64,000 nucleotides of DNA from Algoriphagus sp. TR-M9 (GTDB lineage: Bacteria; Bacteroidota; Bacteroidia; Cytophagales; Cyclobacteriaceae): the NCBI RefSeq assembly GCF_027594545.1, contig NZ_CP115160.1, forward strand, positions 4,026,501 through 4,090,500, in the 5' to 3' direction. Shown here piece after piece: positions 17,789 to 26,522 of this stretch (positions are counted from its first letter, which is position 1; every line of letters starts with the position of its first letter). Position numbers and translations under genes: made by a program. The notes under the pieces were generated by a model. That model had not been told where the DNA came from, searched no databases, and saw nothing but the letters and a program-made list of their open reading frames with translations.

Positions 17789-17817
17789 AAAAAAAGCGAT
17801 CTGATTAGACCGCTTTT
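17789..17817 (-). terminator. Terminator of the kynurenine operon
   Basis: On the minus strand AAAAGCGGTCT pairs with AGATCGCTTTT (one G-U) around a 4-base loop and is followed by a T run. The first arm includes the end of the kmo coding sequence and its stop codon at 17805-17807. Confidence 0.8.
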
Positions 17818-19157
17818 GCTGTTTCCATTTTGTAAATAATATCCTCATAATCGAGCTTATCCCAGTTTTCAGTGATCAGTGGATCCGCCATCACTCTATC
17901 CATTATCCCTTCCTGAAGTTTGCCCTGAGCATAGGCTTCTGAGTATCTCATATCAGTAAATGTCACCATGGAGTATAAAGGAATCCAGTCATTAGGATAC
18001 AGCTCGTATAATTTGGCTTCGATCTTTTTTCGGATATTAAACTTGGGATCGGATACCGAGTCCCGCATTTCCACGAAGTTTTCCATCGCCAGCTGACAAA
18101 TGGCATCCGTATCTATTTTGCGCTTTTTCTGGAACTTGGCAAATACCAAATCCCATGAATTATGACCATACTTATCGATCAGTGCATTTAAAATAGAGCA
18201 ATCTTCAAACCCACAGTTCATACCCTGCCCATAGAAGGGCACCATGGCATGGCTGGCATCTCCGATCAGCAAGCTATTGCCTTGTACCCATGGAAAGCAT
18301 TCCACATTGATCAGAGCCGAAGTAGGGTTACTGAAAAACTCCTTCTTTAGGTTCGGCATCATCTGATAAGCGTCGTCAAAATAGCTTTTGAACACAATCT
18401 CTAAGTCATGCTCATCATTGATTTTATCAAAACAAACCTTAGTTCCGGTATTGGGCAAAAACAGTGTACAGGTGAAAGATTTGTCCGGATTAGGCAAGGC
18501 AATCAGCATGAACTTGCCTCTGGGCCAAATATGCAATGCATTAGGATCCATGGCAAACTCCCCTTCTGGAGTCGCTGGAATCGTCAGTTCCTTATACTCA
18601 TGGGTGATGTATTCCTGCTTGTAGTTAAATCGGATTTGTTTTTGCATCGCCATCCTCAGAGAGGAATAAGCCCCATCTGCACCTAGGATCACAGGAGCCT
18701 CCATCTTTTTAACCCCTGAAGGAGTCTGAAAGGTGATCTCCTGATTTCTGAAATCTACTTCCTCACACTTATGTTCAAAGAAATAATTGGCTCCTAGACT
18801 TTCTCCCTCCTCAGCTAGCAACTGATTGAATTTGCCGCGGGAAAGAGAATAAATCGCCTGCTCCTCTTTACCATAGGATATAAAGGTAGTACCCCCATGT
18901 TCGTCATGGATCTTGCGCCCGTACATGGGAATCGCCAGTGGCATCACTTTATCTTTCAAGCCCACTTCCTCCAGACTTTTCCAGCCTCTATAGCTCAGAG
19001 CCATGTTAATCGAACGCCCTCCTTCATCATAAGGAGTTTTACGCTTATCCGGACGCTTATCATACACATTGACATCCAGCCCCTGGCGCTTGAGATATAT
19101 AGCCATCAAAGTACCGATCAACCCGGCCCCTAGGATGGTGATTTCATTCTTTTTCAT
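17805..19157 (-). CDS. kmo: Kynurenine 3-monooxygenase
   Basis: 450 residues from the ATG at 19157; an in-frame GTG six codons earlier is less likely. This FAD-dependent aromatic hydroxylase converts L-kynurenine to 3-hydroxykynurenine with NADPH and O2. The N-terminal dinucleotide-binding motif GAGLIGTLMAIYLKRQG (about 9-25) and the second FAD motif GDASHAMVPFYGQGMNCG (about 292-309) are intact. The C-terminal region is shorter in hydrophobicity than the membrane-anchored eukaryotic form. It is the last gene of haaO-kynU-kmo, 25 bp after kynU, and is followed at once by a terminator. Confidence 0.95.
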   Translation of the reverse strand: MKKNEITILGAGLIGTLMAIYLKRQGLDVNVYDKRPDKRKTPYDEGGRSINMALSYRGWKSLEEVGLKDKVMPLAIPMYGRKIHDEHGGTTFISYGKEEQAIYSLSRGKFNQLLAEEGESLGANYFFEHKCEEVDFRNQEITFQTPSGVKKMEAPVILGADGAYSSLRMAMQKQIRFNYKQEYITHEYKELTIPATPEGEFAMDPNALHIWPRGKFMLIALPNPDKSFTCTLFLPNTGTKVCFDKINDEHDLEIVFKSYFDDAYQMMPNLKKEFFSNPTSALINVECFPWVQGNSLLIGDASHAMVPFYGQGMNCGFEDCSILNALIDKYGHNSWDLVFAKFQKKRKIDTDAICQLAMENFVEMRDSVSDPKFNIRKKIEAKLYELYPNDWIPLYSMVTFTDMRYSEAYAQGKLQEGIMDRVMADPLITENWDKLDYEDIIYKMETAKAV

Positions 19158-19182
19158 TTGGATTGTTTTATCCACGCTTCCA

Positions 19183-20460
19183 TTAAGCGAATTTCTTTAG
19201 GGAATGTTCCAAAATCTCTGCAAAGCGGAACACATCCATGAAGCTATTGTAAAGTGGAGTGGGTGCCAGACGAATCACATTTGGGTTGCGCCAGTCCCCT
19301 ACTACTCCATGATTATACCATTCATCAAAGACGTCCTTGCCTCCACGATGAATGTGCAAAGATAACTGACAGCCTCTTTGCGCAGGGTCTTTTGGGGTAA
19401 TAATTTCCAAAACTCCTGATTCTCCGCTGATTTCCTCAATCAGAAACTCAAGATACCCGGTAAGTACTTCACTCTTTTGCCGCAAATTTTTCATCCCGGC
19501 CTCTTGGAAAATATCCAAAGATGCCTGGTGCGCCGCCAATCCCAGCACATCTGAGTTTGACAATTGCCAACCGTCCGCACCATACATAGGCGCAAAACCC
19601 TTTTCCATCAAAAAACGCTGCCCCTCGTCATGTCCCCACCATCCAGCAAACCTGGGCAGGTCCGGACGCTCCGCAAATCGCTCGTGCACAAATATCCCCG
19701 AAACGTTTCCCGGTCCGGAATTTAGGTACTTGTAGCTACACCAGGTGGCAAAGTCCACTCCCCAATCGTGAAGATCCAAAACAGCATTTCCCACTGCATG
19801 AGCCAGATCAAAACCAGCATAAGCGCCTACTGCATGGGCTGCCGATGTAATGGCTTTCATGTCAAAAACCTGCCCGGAATAATACTGCAGACCAGCCATA
19901 TTGACCAGCGCCAGTGCATCACCCTGTTCTTTGATTTCTGCCAAAATATCCTCCGTGCGCAGGGTATGTTCACCCTCCCGTGGCGTTAATTCTATGATGG
20001 CTTTTTCTGGATCAAAGCCGTGAAATTTCACTTGGGTTTCCAGCATATACTGATCCGAAGGGAAGGCACCCGCTTCGACTATAATCTTATAACGCTCGGC
20101 AGTAGGCTGGTAGAAGGAAACCATCAGCAAATGTAAGTTTACTGAAAGATTGTTCATGGCTACCACTTCGTGCTCCTGGGCGCCAACTATTTCAGCCAAG
20201 GCAGGCTTGGATTTTTTCCGGGCATAATACCAGGCATCTTCCCCATGAAAATGCCCGTCCACTCCCAGATTCGCCCAATTGTCCAACTCCTGAGTCAGGT
20301 AGTTTTTCACTGATTTCGGCTGTAGGCCCAGGGAATTTCCGCAAAAGTAAATAGCCTGCTTGCCCTGGACTTTGGGAAAAAGAAATTGATCTCGAAATCT
20401 GGCTAATGGATCCTTTGCGTCCATTTCTGCTGCGAACTGGGCGGAATATTGATAGTTCAT
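19183..20460 (-). CDS. kynU: Kynureninase
   Basis: 425 residues, fold-type I PLP enzyme. It cleaves 3-hydroxykynurenine to 3-hydroxyanthranilate and alanine. The PLP-binding lysine is K244 in WCSYKYLNSGPG, and the cofactor-stacking and phosphate regions are visible around NNLSVNLHLL (103-112) and FDLAHAVGN (217-225). The Trp/His-containing substrate motif FAGWWGHD follows. Length matches bacterial and eukaryotic kynureninases. It sits between haaO (73 bp upstream) and kmo (25 bp downstream) on the same strand, consistent with one operon. Confidence 0.96.
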   Translation of the reverse strand: MNYQYSAQFAAEMDAKDPLARFRDQFLFPKVQGKQAIYFCGNSLGLQPKSVKNYLTQELDNWANLGVDGHFHGEDAWYYARKKSKPALAEIVGAQEHEVVAMNNLSVNLHLLMVSFYQPTAERYKIIVEAGAFPSDQYMLETQVKFHGFDPEKAIIELTPREGEHTLRTEDILAEIKEQGDALALVNMAGLQYYSGQVFDMKAITSAAHAVGAYAGFDLAHAVGNAVLDLHDWGVDFATWCSYKYLNSGPGNVSGIFVHERFAERPDLPRFAGWWGHDEGQRFLMEKGFAPMYGADGWQLSNSDVLGLAAHQASLDIFQEAGMKNLRQKSEVLTGYLEFLIEEISGESGVLEIITPKDPAQRGCQLSLHIHRGGKDVFDEWYNHGVVGDWRNPNVIRLAPTPLYNSFMDVFRFAEILEHSLKKFA

Positions 20461-20533
20461 GGAGTAAAATATCTGGGTTTAACTAATTATTGCAAGCTGT
20501 CGTACGACTTAGCTAGGCTAACTGCTCTAGCCA

Positions 20534-21046
20534 TTATTTTGTCATCACAGTTCCGCAGTTTTTGCAGGTAGTGTTGGCTGGATTGCTCCAGAATCTCTCC
20601 ATGATCGGAGGTAGTTGATTTACAATATCAGTCACTACCGCATACTCCTCGTAGAGCTTTTCCCCACACTGCTCACAGTGCCAAATAAAACCGTCCTGCT
20701 CACCTTCCTGTCTGTAGCGCTCGATTACCAGCCCGATGGTATTGGCGGGTCTTCGTGGAGAATGCGGAACCTTTGGGGGCAATAGAAAAATCTCTCCTTC
20801 ACGGATATGCACATCTTTTGGTTTGCCTTCTTCGATGATTTTCAGCACGATATCTCCTTCTATCTGGTAGAAAAACTCCTCTCCTTCGTTGTAATGGTAA
20901 TCCTTTCGGGAATTGGGACCGCCTACTACCATGATGATAAAGTCTTCATTCTCCAGATAGACCTGTTTATTACCTACAGGAGGTTTGAGTAAATGTCTGT
21001 TTTCGTCTATCCATTTTTGAAAATTGAAAGGTGATGCTATAGCCAT
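20534..21046 (-). CDS. nbaC: 3-hydroxyanthranilate 3,4-dioxygenase
   Basis: 170 residues, cupin fold. It opens the ring of 3-hydroxyanthranilate to 2-amino-3-carboxymuconate semialdehyde, which cyclises to quinolinate, the NAD precursor. The Fe(II) ligands H51, E57 and H95 align with the characterised bacterial enzyme. The C-terminal rubredoxin-like second metal site is complete: C124, C127, C161 and C164. It is the first gene of the three-gene kynurenine operon. No aminocarboxymuconate decarboxylase lies nearby, so the product is more likely used for NAD synthesis than for full degradation. The eukaryotic gene name is HAAO. Confidence 0.95.
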   Translation of the reverse strand: MAIASPFNFQKWIDENRHLLKPPVGNKQVYLENEDFIIMVVGGPNSRKDYHYNEGEEFFYQIEGDIVLKIIEEGKPKDVHIREGEIFLLPPKVPHSPRRPANTIGLVIERYRQEGEQDGFIWHCEQCGEKLYEEYAVVTDIVNQLPPIMERFWSNPANTTCKNCGTVMTK

Positions 21047-21168
21047 GGCGAGTTTTTTTCTGTTGAAAATGCAAATTTAGTCCATCCTTGTAGGAATACC
21101 GGATTCCATCCTAAAAGTATTAAAAATCATACGCTTTTTTGATTTACTTTGCTTCAAACCCAAATACC

Positions 21169-22158
21169 ATGCGTATCCCCATTTTCGATATGCACTGCGA
21201 CTTACTTTCTTATTTAGCCAAAGTCCCAGATGCTGACGCTTTTTCCAAAGATGATATTGCCTGCGCTATCCCCTGGCTGATAGCAGGCGGAGTTCGAACC
21301 CAGGTCCTGGCTATTTACACCGATGTGAAACCCGAAAGTATGGCGCTGGCGAGTAGGCAAGCGGATATTTTCGAGTCCTTACTGGCCCACAAAGAGCGTG
21401 AACTTGCAGCAGCAAACACAGCATTTTTTACAGATTGGGATAAGCAAAATCGAATCGGGATCCTAGCTGCTGTGGAAAATGCAGCCGGAATAGGCTCTGA
21501 ATCTGCCACCTGGAAAGAAGTCACAGATCAGTTCGACAGTTTGCTTGCCAAAGTAAAACGAATCGCCTACATCGGCCTAACTCATCATACAGAAAATAGA
21601 TTTGGCGGGGGCAATTACACCGATGGCATAGGGCTAAAAGACGACGGGAAAAGGCTACTTGACTACATGTCCGGCAAGAAAATCCCAATAGACCTCTCCC
21701 ATACTTCAGACCTATTGGCCGAAGGTATTTTATCCCATATTTCTCAGGCCGGGCTGGATGTACCCGTGATCGCCAGCCATTCCAATTTCCGGGCGGTTTG
21801 GAATCACAGAAGAAATCTTACCGATGAATTTGCCAAGGAAATCATCCATAGAGAAGGTATTATCGGGGTTAATTTCCTCCGCGCTTTTCTGGACACAGAA
21901 GTTCCAGAGCGGATTTTTGATCATATTTTACATGGGTTTCATGTAGGAGCAGAAAACAACATCTGCTTTGGTGCAGATTATTTCTATACCAAGGATTTTG
22001 GCGATCCTAGCCGAATCCCCTTTTACTTTCCTCTGGTAGAAAATGCCAGCAAGTACCCGTCCATCCTGGATCATTTAGAGTCTGAGCTCGGCGATTCCCA
22101 ACTTAAAAAGCTTGCCCATGGAAACGCGCTTAACTTCTATAAAAAACTCTGGAGCTAA
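21169..22158 (+). CDS. Membrane dipeptidase (peptidase family M19)
   Basis: 329 residues from the ATG at 21169; an in-frame TTG at 21139 is unlikely. M19 dipeptidases are binuclear zinc enzymes that cleave dipeptides, often with D-residues. Metal ligands are visible: HCD at the N-terminus, the bridging Glu in AVENAAG, and histidines in LTHHTENRF, DLSHTSD and IASHSNFRAV. There is no signal peptide, so it is predicted to be cytoplasmic. The stop codon overlaps the next start as TAATG, implying coupling to the following gene. The substrate is unknown; peptidoglycan-derived or general dipeptides are possible. Confidence 0.9.
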   Translation: MRIPIFDMHCDLLSYLAKVPDADAFSKDDIACAIPWLIAGGVRTQVLAIYTDVKPESMALASRQADIFESLLAHKERELAAANTAFFTDWDKQNRIGILAAVENAAGIGSESATWKEVTDQFDSLLAKVKRIAYIGLTHHTENRFGGGNYTDGIGLKDDGKRLLDYMSGKKIPIDLSHTSDLLAEGILSHISQAGLDVPVIASHSNFRAVWNHRRNLTDEFAKEIIHREGIIGVNFLRAFLDTEVPERIFDHILHGFHVGAENNICFGADYFYTKDFGDPSRIPFYFPLVENASKYPSILDHLESELGDSQLKKLAHGNALNFYKKLWS

Positions 22159-22772
22159 TGTCATCTCATCACTTTGTAAAGGACCAACAAGAACCCGCGG
22201 TTTTTATTCTGGACGCGGATAACCTATCATTCCATACTATCTCTCCCCTGCTGGAGTGGGTGCCCACGGTTTTGGTTTCTGAAGCTGCCCTAGATCAGGT
22301 AATGAGTTGGGGGATAAAAATCGATGTGATATTAGCAACAGAGGAATTTCAAGCTGAAAATCAACATTTACTGGAAGAGCAATATCCCGTGAAATTTATA
22401 AATACTGAGGAGAATAATTTCTTGACAAATGGGCTTGATTACCTAAGATCTACTGATCACAAAGCTGCGCATTTGGTGGGAATTTCACACCTGAAAGCAC
22501 TAGAGCTACAAGATAAACTTGATCTGATGAATCTTACCATTTTGGATGGAGACTGGAAGTATTACCCTGTCAAATCAGGGGTATTCAAAAAGTGGTTTGC
22601 AGAATGCAATATCCATATTCATGGTAAAGAAGGCATGCCCATTCAAATTCAAAATGAAAACGGAGAGTTGATCCTACCAATCACTTATGCAACGATATTG
22701 GAAGTCCCTGAGGGAAATACCAGGATCAAAGCGCCCGGGATCTTTTGGATTGGAGAGCAGGTTTATTCATAA
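22158..22772 (+). CDS. Thiamine-pyrophosphokinase-like protein (divergent)
   Basis: 204 residues, coupled by a TAATG overlap to the dipeptidase gene. The N-terminal half (AVFILDADNLSFHTISPLLEW, then IDVILATEEF) and the C-terminal beta-rich half resemble the two-domain layout of thiamine pyrophosphokinase and of relatives annotated so in Cytophagales. The usual catalytic GDFDS-type motif is not present; the corresponding stretch reads DVILATEEFQ. The enzymatic assignment is therefore weak, and it may have another function. It is convergent with, and overlaps by about 47 bp, the minus-strand membrane protein gene that ends at 22726. Confidence 0.5.
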   Translation: MSSHHFVKDQQEPAVFILDADNLSFHTISPLLEWVPTVLVSEAALDQVMSWGIKIDVILATEEFQAENQHLLEEQYPVKFINTEENNFLTNGLDYLRSTDHKAAHLVGISHLKALELQDKLDLMNLTILDGDWKYYPVKSGVFKKWFAECNIHIHGKEGMPIQIQNENGELILPITYATILEVPEGNTRIKAPGIFWIGEQVYS

Positions 22773-23112
22773 ATTTCAGAAAGACCCAAGTTCCAAAAGC
22801 ATAGCAAAGCACATCAATTGGATCCGCAGTATAAGTGTTTGAGCGCAGAGGCAAGAGGATTTCAAAAACTACTGAAAAATAAACCAATGCGATGACAACC
22901 TGTTTGGGGGTAAAAATCAATTGACTACCCAATGGATGATACCATCGCATCACTTGAAGGCAAATGCCAAAAACCACAGGCATCGCCATTAAATCGTCTC
23001 CATAGGCATGATAGATAGGGATAAAGATCCCCATTGATTTTTCCAGGTATTGATTTACCCAGAAAGCTATGGAAGCAACAATAAATATGGGATTTTTGAA
23101 TAATTCCATCAT
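22726..23112 (-). CDS. Small polytopic membrane protein (magnesium citrate secondary transporter-like)
   Basis: About 128 residues from the ATG at 23112 (a second ATG is at 23109). Three or four hydrophobic segments are visible, with the conserved-looking phrases WVNQYLEKSMGIFIPIYHAYGDDLMAMP and VVFEILLPLRSNTYTADPIDVLCYAFG cut across several helices. Similar Bacteroidota proteins are annotated as magnesium citrate secondary transporters, though at this size that name is doubtful. The start overlaps the stop of the upstream zinc-ribbon gene (ATGA), so the two are co-translated. Its C-terminal end overlaps the convergent gene at 22158-22772. Confidence 0.65.
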   Translation of the reverse strand: MMELFKNPIFIVASIAFWVNQYLEKSMGIFIPIYHAYGDDLMAMPVVFGICLQVMRWYHPLGSQLIFTPKQVVIALVYFSVVFEILLPLRSNTYTADPIDVLCYAFGTWVFLKFMNKPALQSKRSRAL

Positions 23113-23393
23113 CCCGGCAGAGCAGCTATCAGCCACATGATAAAGGTCATGATGGCCATAAAAACGGTGTAAAATAGATTCCCTGATTTCTTAAAAAAAC
23201 GTACGATTGCGCTGTCCTCAGGATTGACATAAAACATCCACTCCTTTTCGTATCGCTCTTGATCCTGCGCCTTTCGCTCCTCTCTTTTCATTTCATCAGG
23301 AGACAAAAACTCCCCGCAGTGCTCACAGCGATCTCTGTAGTCATTAGTCCAAACTGACCATTCCCCACATTGAGGGCATTTTTTTTGGCTCAT
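23109..23393 (-). CDS. Zinc-ribbon small membrane protein
   Basis: 94 residues. A four-cysteine zinc ribbon lies at the N-terminus (CPQC at about 6-9 and CEHC at about 23-26), followed by a charged helical stretch rich in Lys and Glu (about 30-50) and a C-terminal membrane segment (about 72-92). It reads as a tail-anchored membrane protein with a cytoplasmic zinc-binding head. It lies 7 bp after prmC and overlaps the following membrane protein gene, giving a three-gene unit. Function is unknown. Confidence 0.75.
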   Translation of the reverse strand: MSQKKCPQCGEWSVWTNDYRDRCEHCGEFLSPDEMKREERKAQDQERYEKEWMFYVNPEDSAIVRFFKKSGNLFYTVFMAIMTFIMWLIAALPG

Positions 23394-23400
23394 AATTCGT

Positions 23401-24240
23401 TTAGTTCAAAGTCTTCCCTAGAGCTATTCGATCTTTTCCGTTCAGATCCTTAAGCACGCTCACTTCGGAATATCCCAATTTCCTCATTAATTCCGCTACC
23501 TCGGCTCCATATTTTTCATTGATTTCAAAATACAAACACCCACCACTTTTTAGCAATCGCCTGCCTTTGACAGCAATCTCCCGGTAGAAAACCAATGGAT
23601 CTTCATCGCTTACAAAAAGCGCTAGCTCCGGTTCATAATCAAGCACATTTTTATGCATCTCCGCTTTCTCTTTGTGGGGGATGTAAGGAGGATTGCTGAC
23701 CAATATATCCAACTCATCTTCTGCGGGAATTTCAGACAGAATGTCGCACTTTGAAAAGGAAACTTTTGCCCCAAGTGCACCCGCATTCTGATTGGCTATA
23801 GCCAAAGCTTCCAGGGAAACATCCACGCCAAAAACTACTGGACTGTTCATTTCCAAAGCCAGTGAAATGGGAATACAACCTGTCCCTGTGCCAATATCCA
23901 TAATCCTCAAACCGGACTTTATATTCTCCTTAATGATCAGGTGGACCAGTTCTTCTGTTTCATTTCTGGGGATCAAAGTCGCAGGTGATACCTTAAATTC
24001 CCTACCGTAAAACGGTCCTTTCCCCATAATATATTGGATAGGCTCTCCGGTCTTCAAGCGTTCAAAATCCTGATAAAGACCCGTCGGCAAAGTATTCTCA
24101 TCTACCTGCTGGTAGAGAGCACTCCTGCCTAACCCTACGTGGTGCTCAAACAACCATCCGATCAGAGACTCCGCTTCCTGACGCTCATAGATAAGTAGCG
24201 CTGAGGACCAGGAACTTATAATTTCATGAAGAAAGGGCAT
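23401..24240 (-). CDS. prmC: Peptide chain release factor N5-glutamine methyltransferase
   Basis: 279 residues from the ATG at 24240; an in-frame GTG at 24267 is an alternative. PrmC methylates the GGQ glutamine of release factors RF1 and RF2. The SAM-binding motif I reads MDIGTGTGCIPISLA, motif IV is VSNPPYIPHKE with the catalytic NPPY, and the N-terminal helical release-factor-binding domain (about 1-85) is present. Length is normal. No prfA is adjacent. The two small genes after it on the same strand, spaced by 7 bp and a 4-bp overlap, are probably co-transcribed. Confidence 0.95.
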   Translation of the reverse strand: MPFLHEIISSWSSALLIYERQEAESLIGWLFEHHVGLGRSALYQQVDENTLPTGLYQDFERLKTGEPIQYIMGKGPFYGREFKVSPATLIPRNETEELVHLIIKENIKSGLRIMDIGTGTGCIPISLALEMNSPVVFGVDVSLEALAIANQNAGALGAKVSFSKCDILSEIPAEDELDILVSNPPYIPHKEKAEMHKNVLDYEPELALFVSDEDPLVFYREIAVKGRRLLKSGGCLYFEINEKYGAEVAELMRKLGYSEVSVLKDLNGKDRIALGKTLN

Positions 24241-24296
24241 AGATGTAGCGTTTGGTGATTGGAGCACGTAAAGTTACCAAAACCAATCCCCAAAAT

Positions 24297-25094
24297 ATGA
24301 GATACCTTTACCTGATTCTGATATTCAGCTTCACTACCGCCCTTAGTTATGGTCAAAACAATCCCGGCATTTGGCTGGAAGTAGATGGAAGTTATTGGCA
24401 AACGGACAACCGATCCTCCAATTTCAATAGCTTTACCAGAGAGCGAAGTGGTAGCCTCAGACCCATGATCGGCTATAAGTGGAACGACCGGTGGGGCTTG
24501 GGAGTAATGGGAAATTTTTTGTCCTATAGAGAGAAAATAGACCCTATCTCCGGTTCCTATGCCATTTATAGCAATGAGCCAGATGAAAATGGCAATTACC
24601 CGGTCATTGCATATAATGAAAAGCTCGAAGAATCTGCCATATCCAATGAGCTCAAAGGCTTCGGCATTTTCCTCCGCCGCTACGTCAAGCTAGGCAAAAA
24701 GACCTCACTAAACTTCAACCTTTACGGCATCCGTGAAAAAGGCAAAAATGGAAGCATACAAGTTTATCCAGACTATTATCCCTGTGCTTTATGTCTTTCA
24801 GTCATTCCCGGCCCATACTCAGTCAGCAACCCCATCATAGAAACCAATTGGAAATTTGGCATAGATGCAGCATTTGCATACCAGGCCACTTCTTGGATGG
24901 CAGTAGAACTGCGGGCAAATCTCATGGAGTTTAGAAGGCGGGTGATTCAGGATAATGCACCCCCGCTGCTTGACCCGGGATTTGGAGGCACTTATTATGA
25001 TTTCTTTCCTCTGATGGGATCTACGGAGGATTTTGGCTCTGCAGTGAAGCGTGATGGCATACGTTTGGGATTAGTTTTTCAACCCTTTTGGTAG
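24297..25094 (+). CDS. Outer-membrane beta-barrel protein, unknown function
   Basis: 265 residues from the ATG at 24297, chosen because it gives a proper signal peptide (hydrophobic core, cleavage near ALSYGQ); frames that start earlier add a charged lead. The mature part alternates short amphipathic strands such as GYKWNDRWGLGVMGNFLSYR and LGLVFQPFW at the C-terminus. The terminal aromatic residue and strand spacing are typical of porin-like barrels. No specific family was recognised. It is divergent from prmC and followed after 55 bp by an RsmB-type methyltransferase gene that has its own promoter-like element. Confidence 0.65.
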   Translation: MRYLYLILIFSFTTALSYGQNNPGIWLEVDGSYWQTDNRSSNFNSFTRERSGSLRPMIGYKWNDRWGLGVMGNFLSYREKIDPISGSYAIYSNEPDENGNYPVIAYNEKLEESAISNELKGFGIFLRRYVKLGKKTSLNFNLYGIREKGKNGSIQVYPDYYPCALCLSVIPGPYSVSNPIIETNWKFGIDAAFAYQATSWMAVELRANLMEFRRRVIQDNAPPLLDPGFGGTYYDFFPLMGSTEDFGSAVKRDGIRLGLVFQPFW

Positions 25095-25123
25095 TACATT
25101 CTGACAGACTCAGAAAGAAAAAC

Positions 25124-25131
25124 TACCTTTG
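25124..25131 (+). promoter_or_regulatory. Putative -7 promoter element (TAnnTTTG) for the RsmB-type gene
   Basis: TACCTTTG matches the -7 consensus and ends 17 bp before the ATG at 25149. The nearby upstream GTG at 25131 overlaps this element and so is unlikely to be the true start. Confidence 0.5.
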
Positions 25132-25148
25132 TGGAGAATTTATTTCCC

Positions 25149-26336
25149 ATGAAGCTACACAACAATACCATCCGCGGAGTCCACACCGCGTTAGCAGCCA
25201 TTTTTGAAGAAGGTCAATACGCTGACAAAGTGATCGAAAGAACACTGAAATCCAATCCTAAATGGGGAGCAAGAGACCGTTCATTCATAGCAGAAACCAC
25301 CTATGAAATGGTCCGATGGTGGCGTTTGATCAATTACCTGAGCCCAAGTCAGGATCCTTATGATCTTTTTGGCACCTATTGGTTGATGCAGGGACATAGC
25401 TTGCCTCCATGGGAAGAATTTCAGAAAATAAATCCTGAGAAACTCAAAACCAAATACGATGAGCTAGAGGACCCAGCCCTGCTAGAGTCAGTTCCGGATT
25501 GGCTTTTTGAGCTTGGCGAAAAGGAATTGGGAGACAAATGGGAAGTAGAGCTTCATAGTCTAAACCAAGAGGCAGATGTGGTTCTCCGGGTAAACACGCT
25601 AAAAACCACACGTGAAAAACTGAGAAATCAGCTAGCAGAAGACGGGATCAAAACCCACATCATCAAAGGGTACAAGGATGCTTTGATCCTAGACCAGCGC
25701 CAAAACGTTTTCCGCCACCCGGCATTCAAAGAAGGGCTCTTTGAAGTTCAGGACGGCTCTTCCCAGCTCGTGGCAGAGGCTTTGGCAGTAGAGCCGGGCA
25801 TGAGAGTGATCGACGCATGCGCAGGTGCAGGAGGAAAATCCCTGCACTTAGCCGCATTAATGGAAAATAAAGGAAAAATACTTTCATTGGATGTGGAAGA
25901 ATGGAAGCTTCAGCAGACCAAACTCCGGGCTCGAAGAGACGGAGTATCCATCATAGAGCGTAAGGTCATTGAAAACTCCAAAACCATCAAACGACTCAAA
26001 GAATCCGCAGACCGACTACTGCTAGACGTACCTTGCTCAGGCCTTGGAGTCTTAAAAAGAAACCCAGACACCAAATGGAAACTAAGCCTGGAGTCCATAG
26101 AGAAAGTACGTGAAACCCAGCAGGAAATTCTTCAGGCCTACCCTTCCATGTTGAAATCCGGAGGTCAGATGGTCTATGCTACTTGCAGCATTTTACCTTC
26201 AGAAAATCAAGATCAAATTGAGAGATTTCTAAAAAGCGAAGCGGGAAAAGACTTTGAATTGATCGAAGATCAAAAAGTGCTGTCGCATGAAAGTGGTTTT
26301 GATGGCTTTTATATCGCGAGGTTACAAAAAAAGTAA
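25149..26336 (+). CDS. RsmB/NOP-family RNA m5C methyltransferase
   Basis: 395 residues from the ATG at 25149. The protein has an N-terminal helical NusB-like or linker part and a C-terminal Rossmann methyltransferase. Motif I reads DACAGAGGKSLHLAA, motif IV contains the product-release Cys in LLDVPCSGLG, and motif VI contains the catalytic Cys in YATCSILPSENQ. Both cysteines of the m5C mechanism are therefore present. Members methylate cytosine in 16S rRNA (C967 for RsmB). The exact target base cannot be deduced. It appears to be transcribed from its own promoter. Confidence 0.9.
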   Translation: MKLHNNTIRGVHTALAAIFEEGQYADKVIERTLKSNPKWGARDRSFIAETTYEMVRWWRLINYLSPSQDPYDLFGTYWLMQGHSLPPWEEFQKINPEKLKTKYDELEDPALLESVPDWLFELGEKELGDKWEVELHSLNQEADVVLRVNTLKTTREKLRNQLAEDGIKTHIIKGYKDALILDQRQNVFRHPAFKEGLFEVQDGSSQLVAEALAVEPGMRVIDACAGAGGKSLHLAALMENKGKILSLDVEEWKLQQTKLRARRDGVSIIERKVIENSKTIKRLKESADRLLLDVPCSGLGVLKRNPDTKWKLSLESIEKVRETQQEILQAYPSMLKSGGQMVYATCSILPSENQDQIERFLKSEAGKDFELIEDQKVLSHESGFDGFYIARLQKK

Positions 26337-26349
26337 AGGCAAGTATACG

Positions 26350-26382
26350 AGTTCCTTAGTGATGTTTTTTGACTAAGGGACT
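26350..26382 (+). terminator. Hairpin downstream of the RsmB-type gene
   Basis: AGTTCCTTAGT (26350-26360) pairs with ACTAAGGGACT (26372-26382) over 11 bp with one wobble, 14 bp after the stop codon. There is no T run after the stem; the T run is in the loop. It may stabilise the 3' end or be a weak terminator. Confidence 0.4.
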
Positions 26383-26478
26383 AGCGGATAGCCCAAAGAA
26401 AAACAGGCTTTAAGAAGAAATAAGAGGGCTCCCCAAATTTATTTTGGCGGGTACTGGTTTTACATTGGATTTTGTGTG

Positions 26479-26486
26479 TAACTTTG
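26479..26486 (+). promoter_or_regulatory. Putative -7 promoter element (TAnnTTTG) for guaB
   Basis: TAACTTTG matches the -7 consensus 36 bp before the guaB ATG at 26523. No clearly spaced -33 TTTG was found. Confidence 0.45.
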
Positions 26487-26522
26487 ACGGGCAAATAGGG
26501 TTACCTCATACCAATATTTGCC

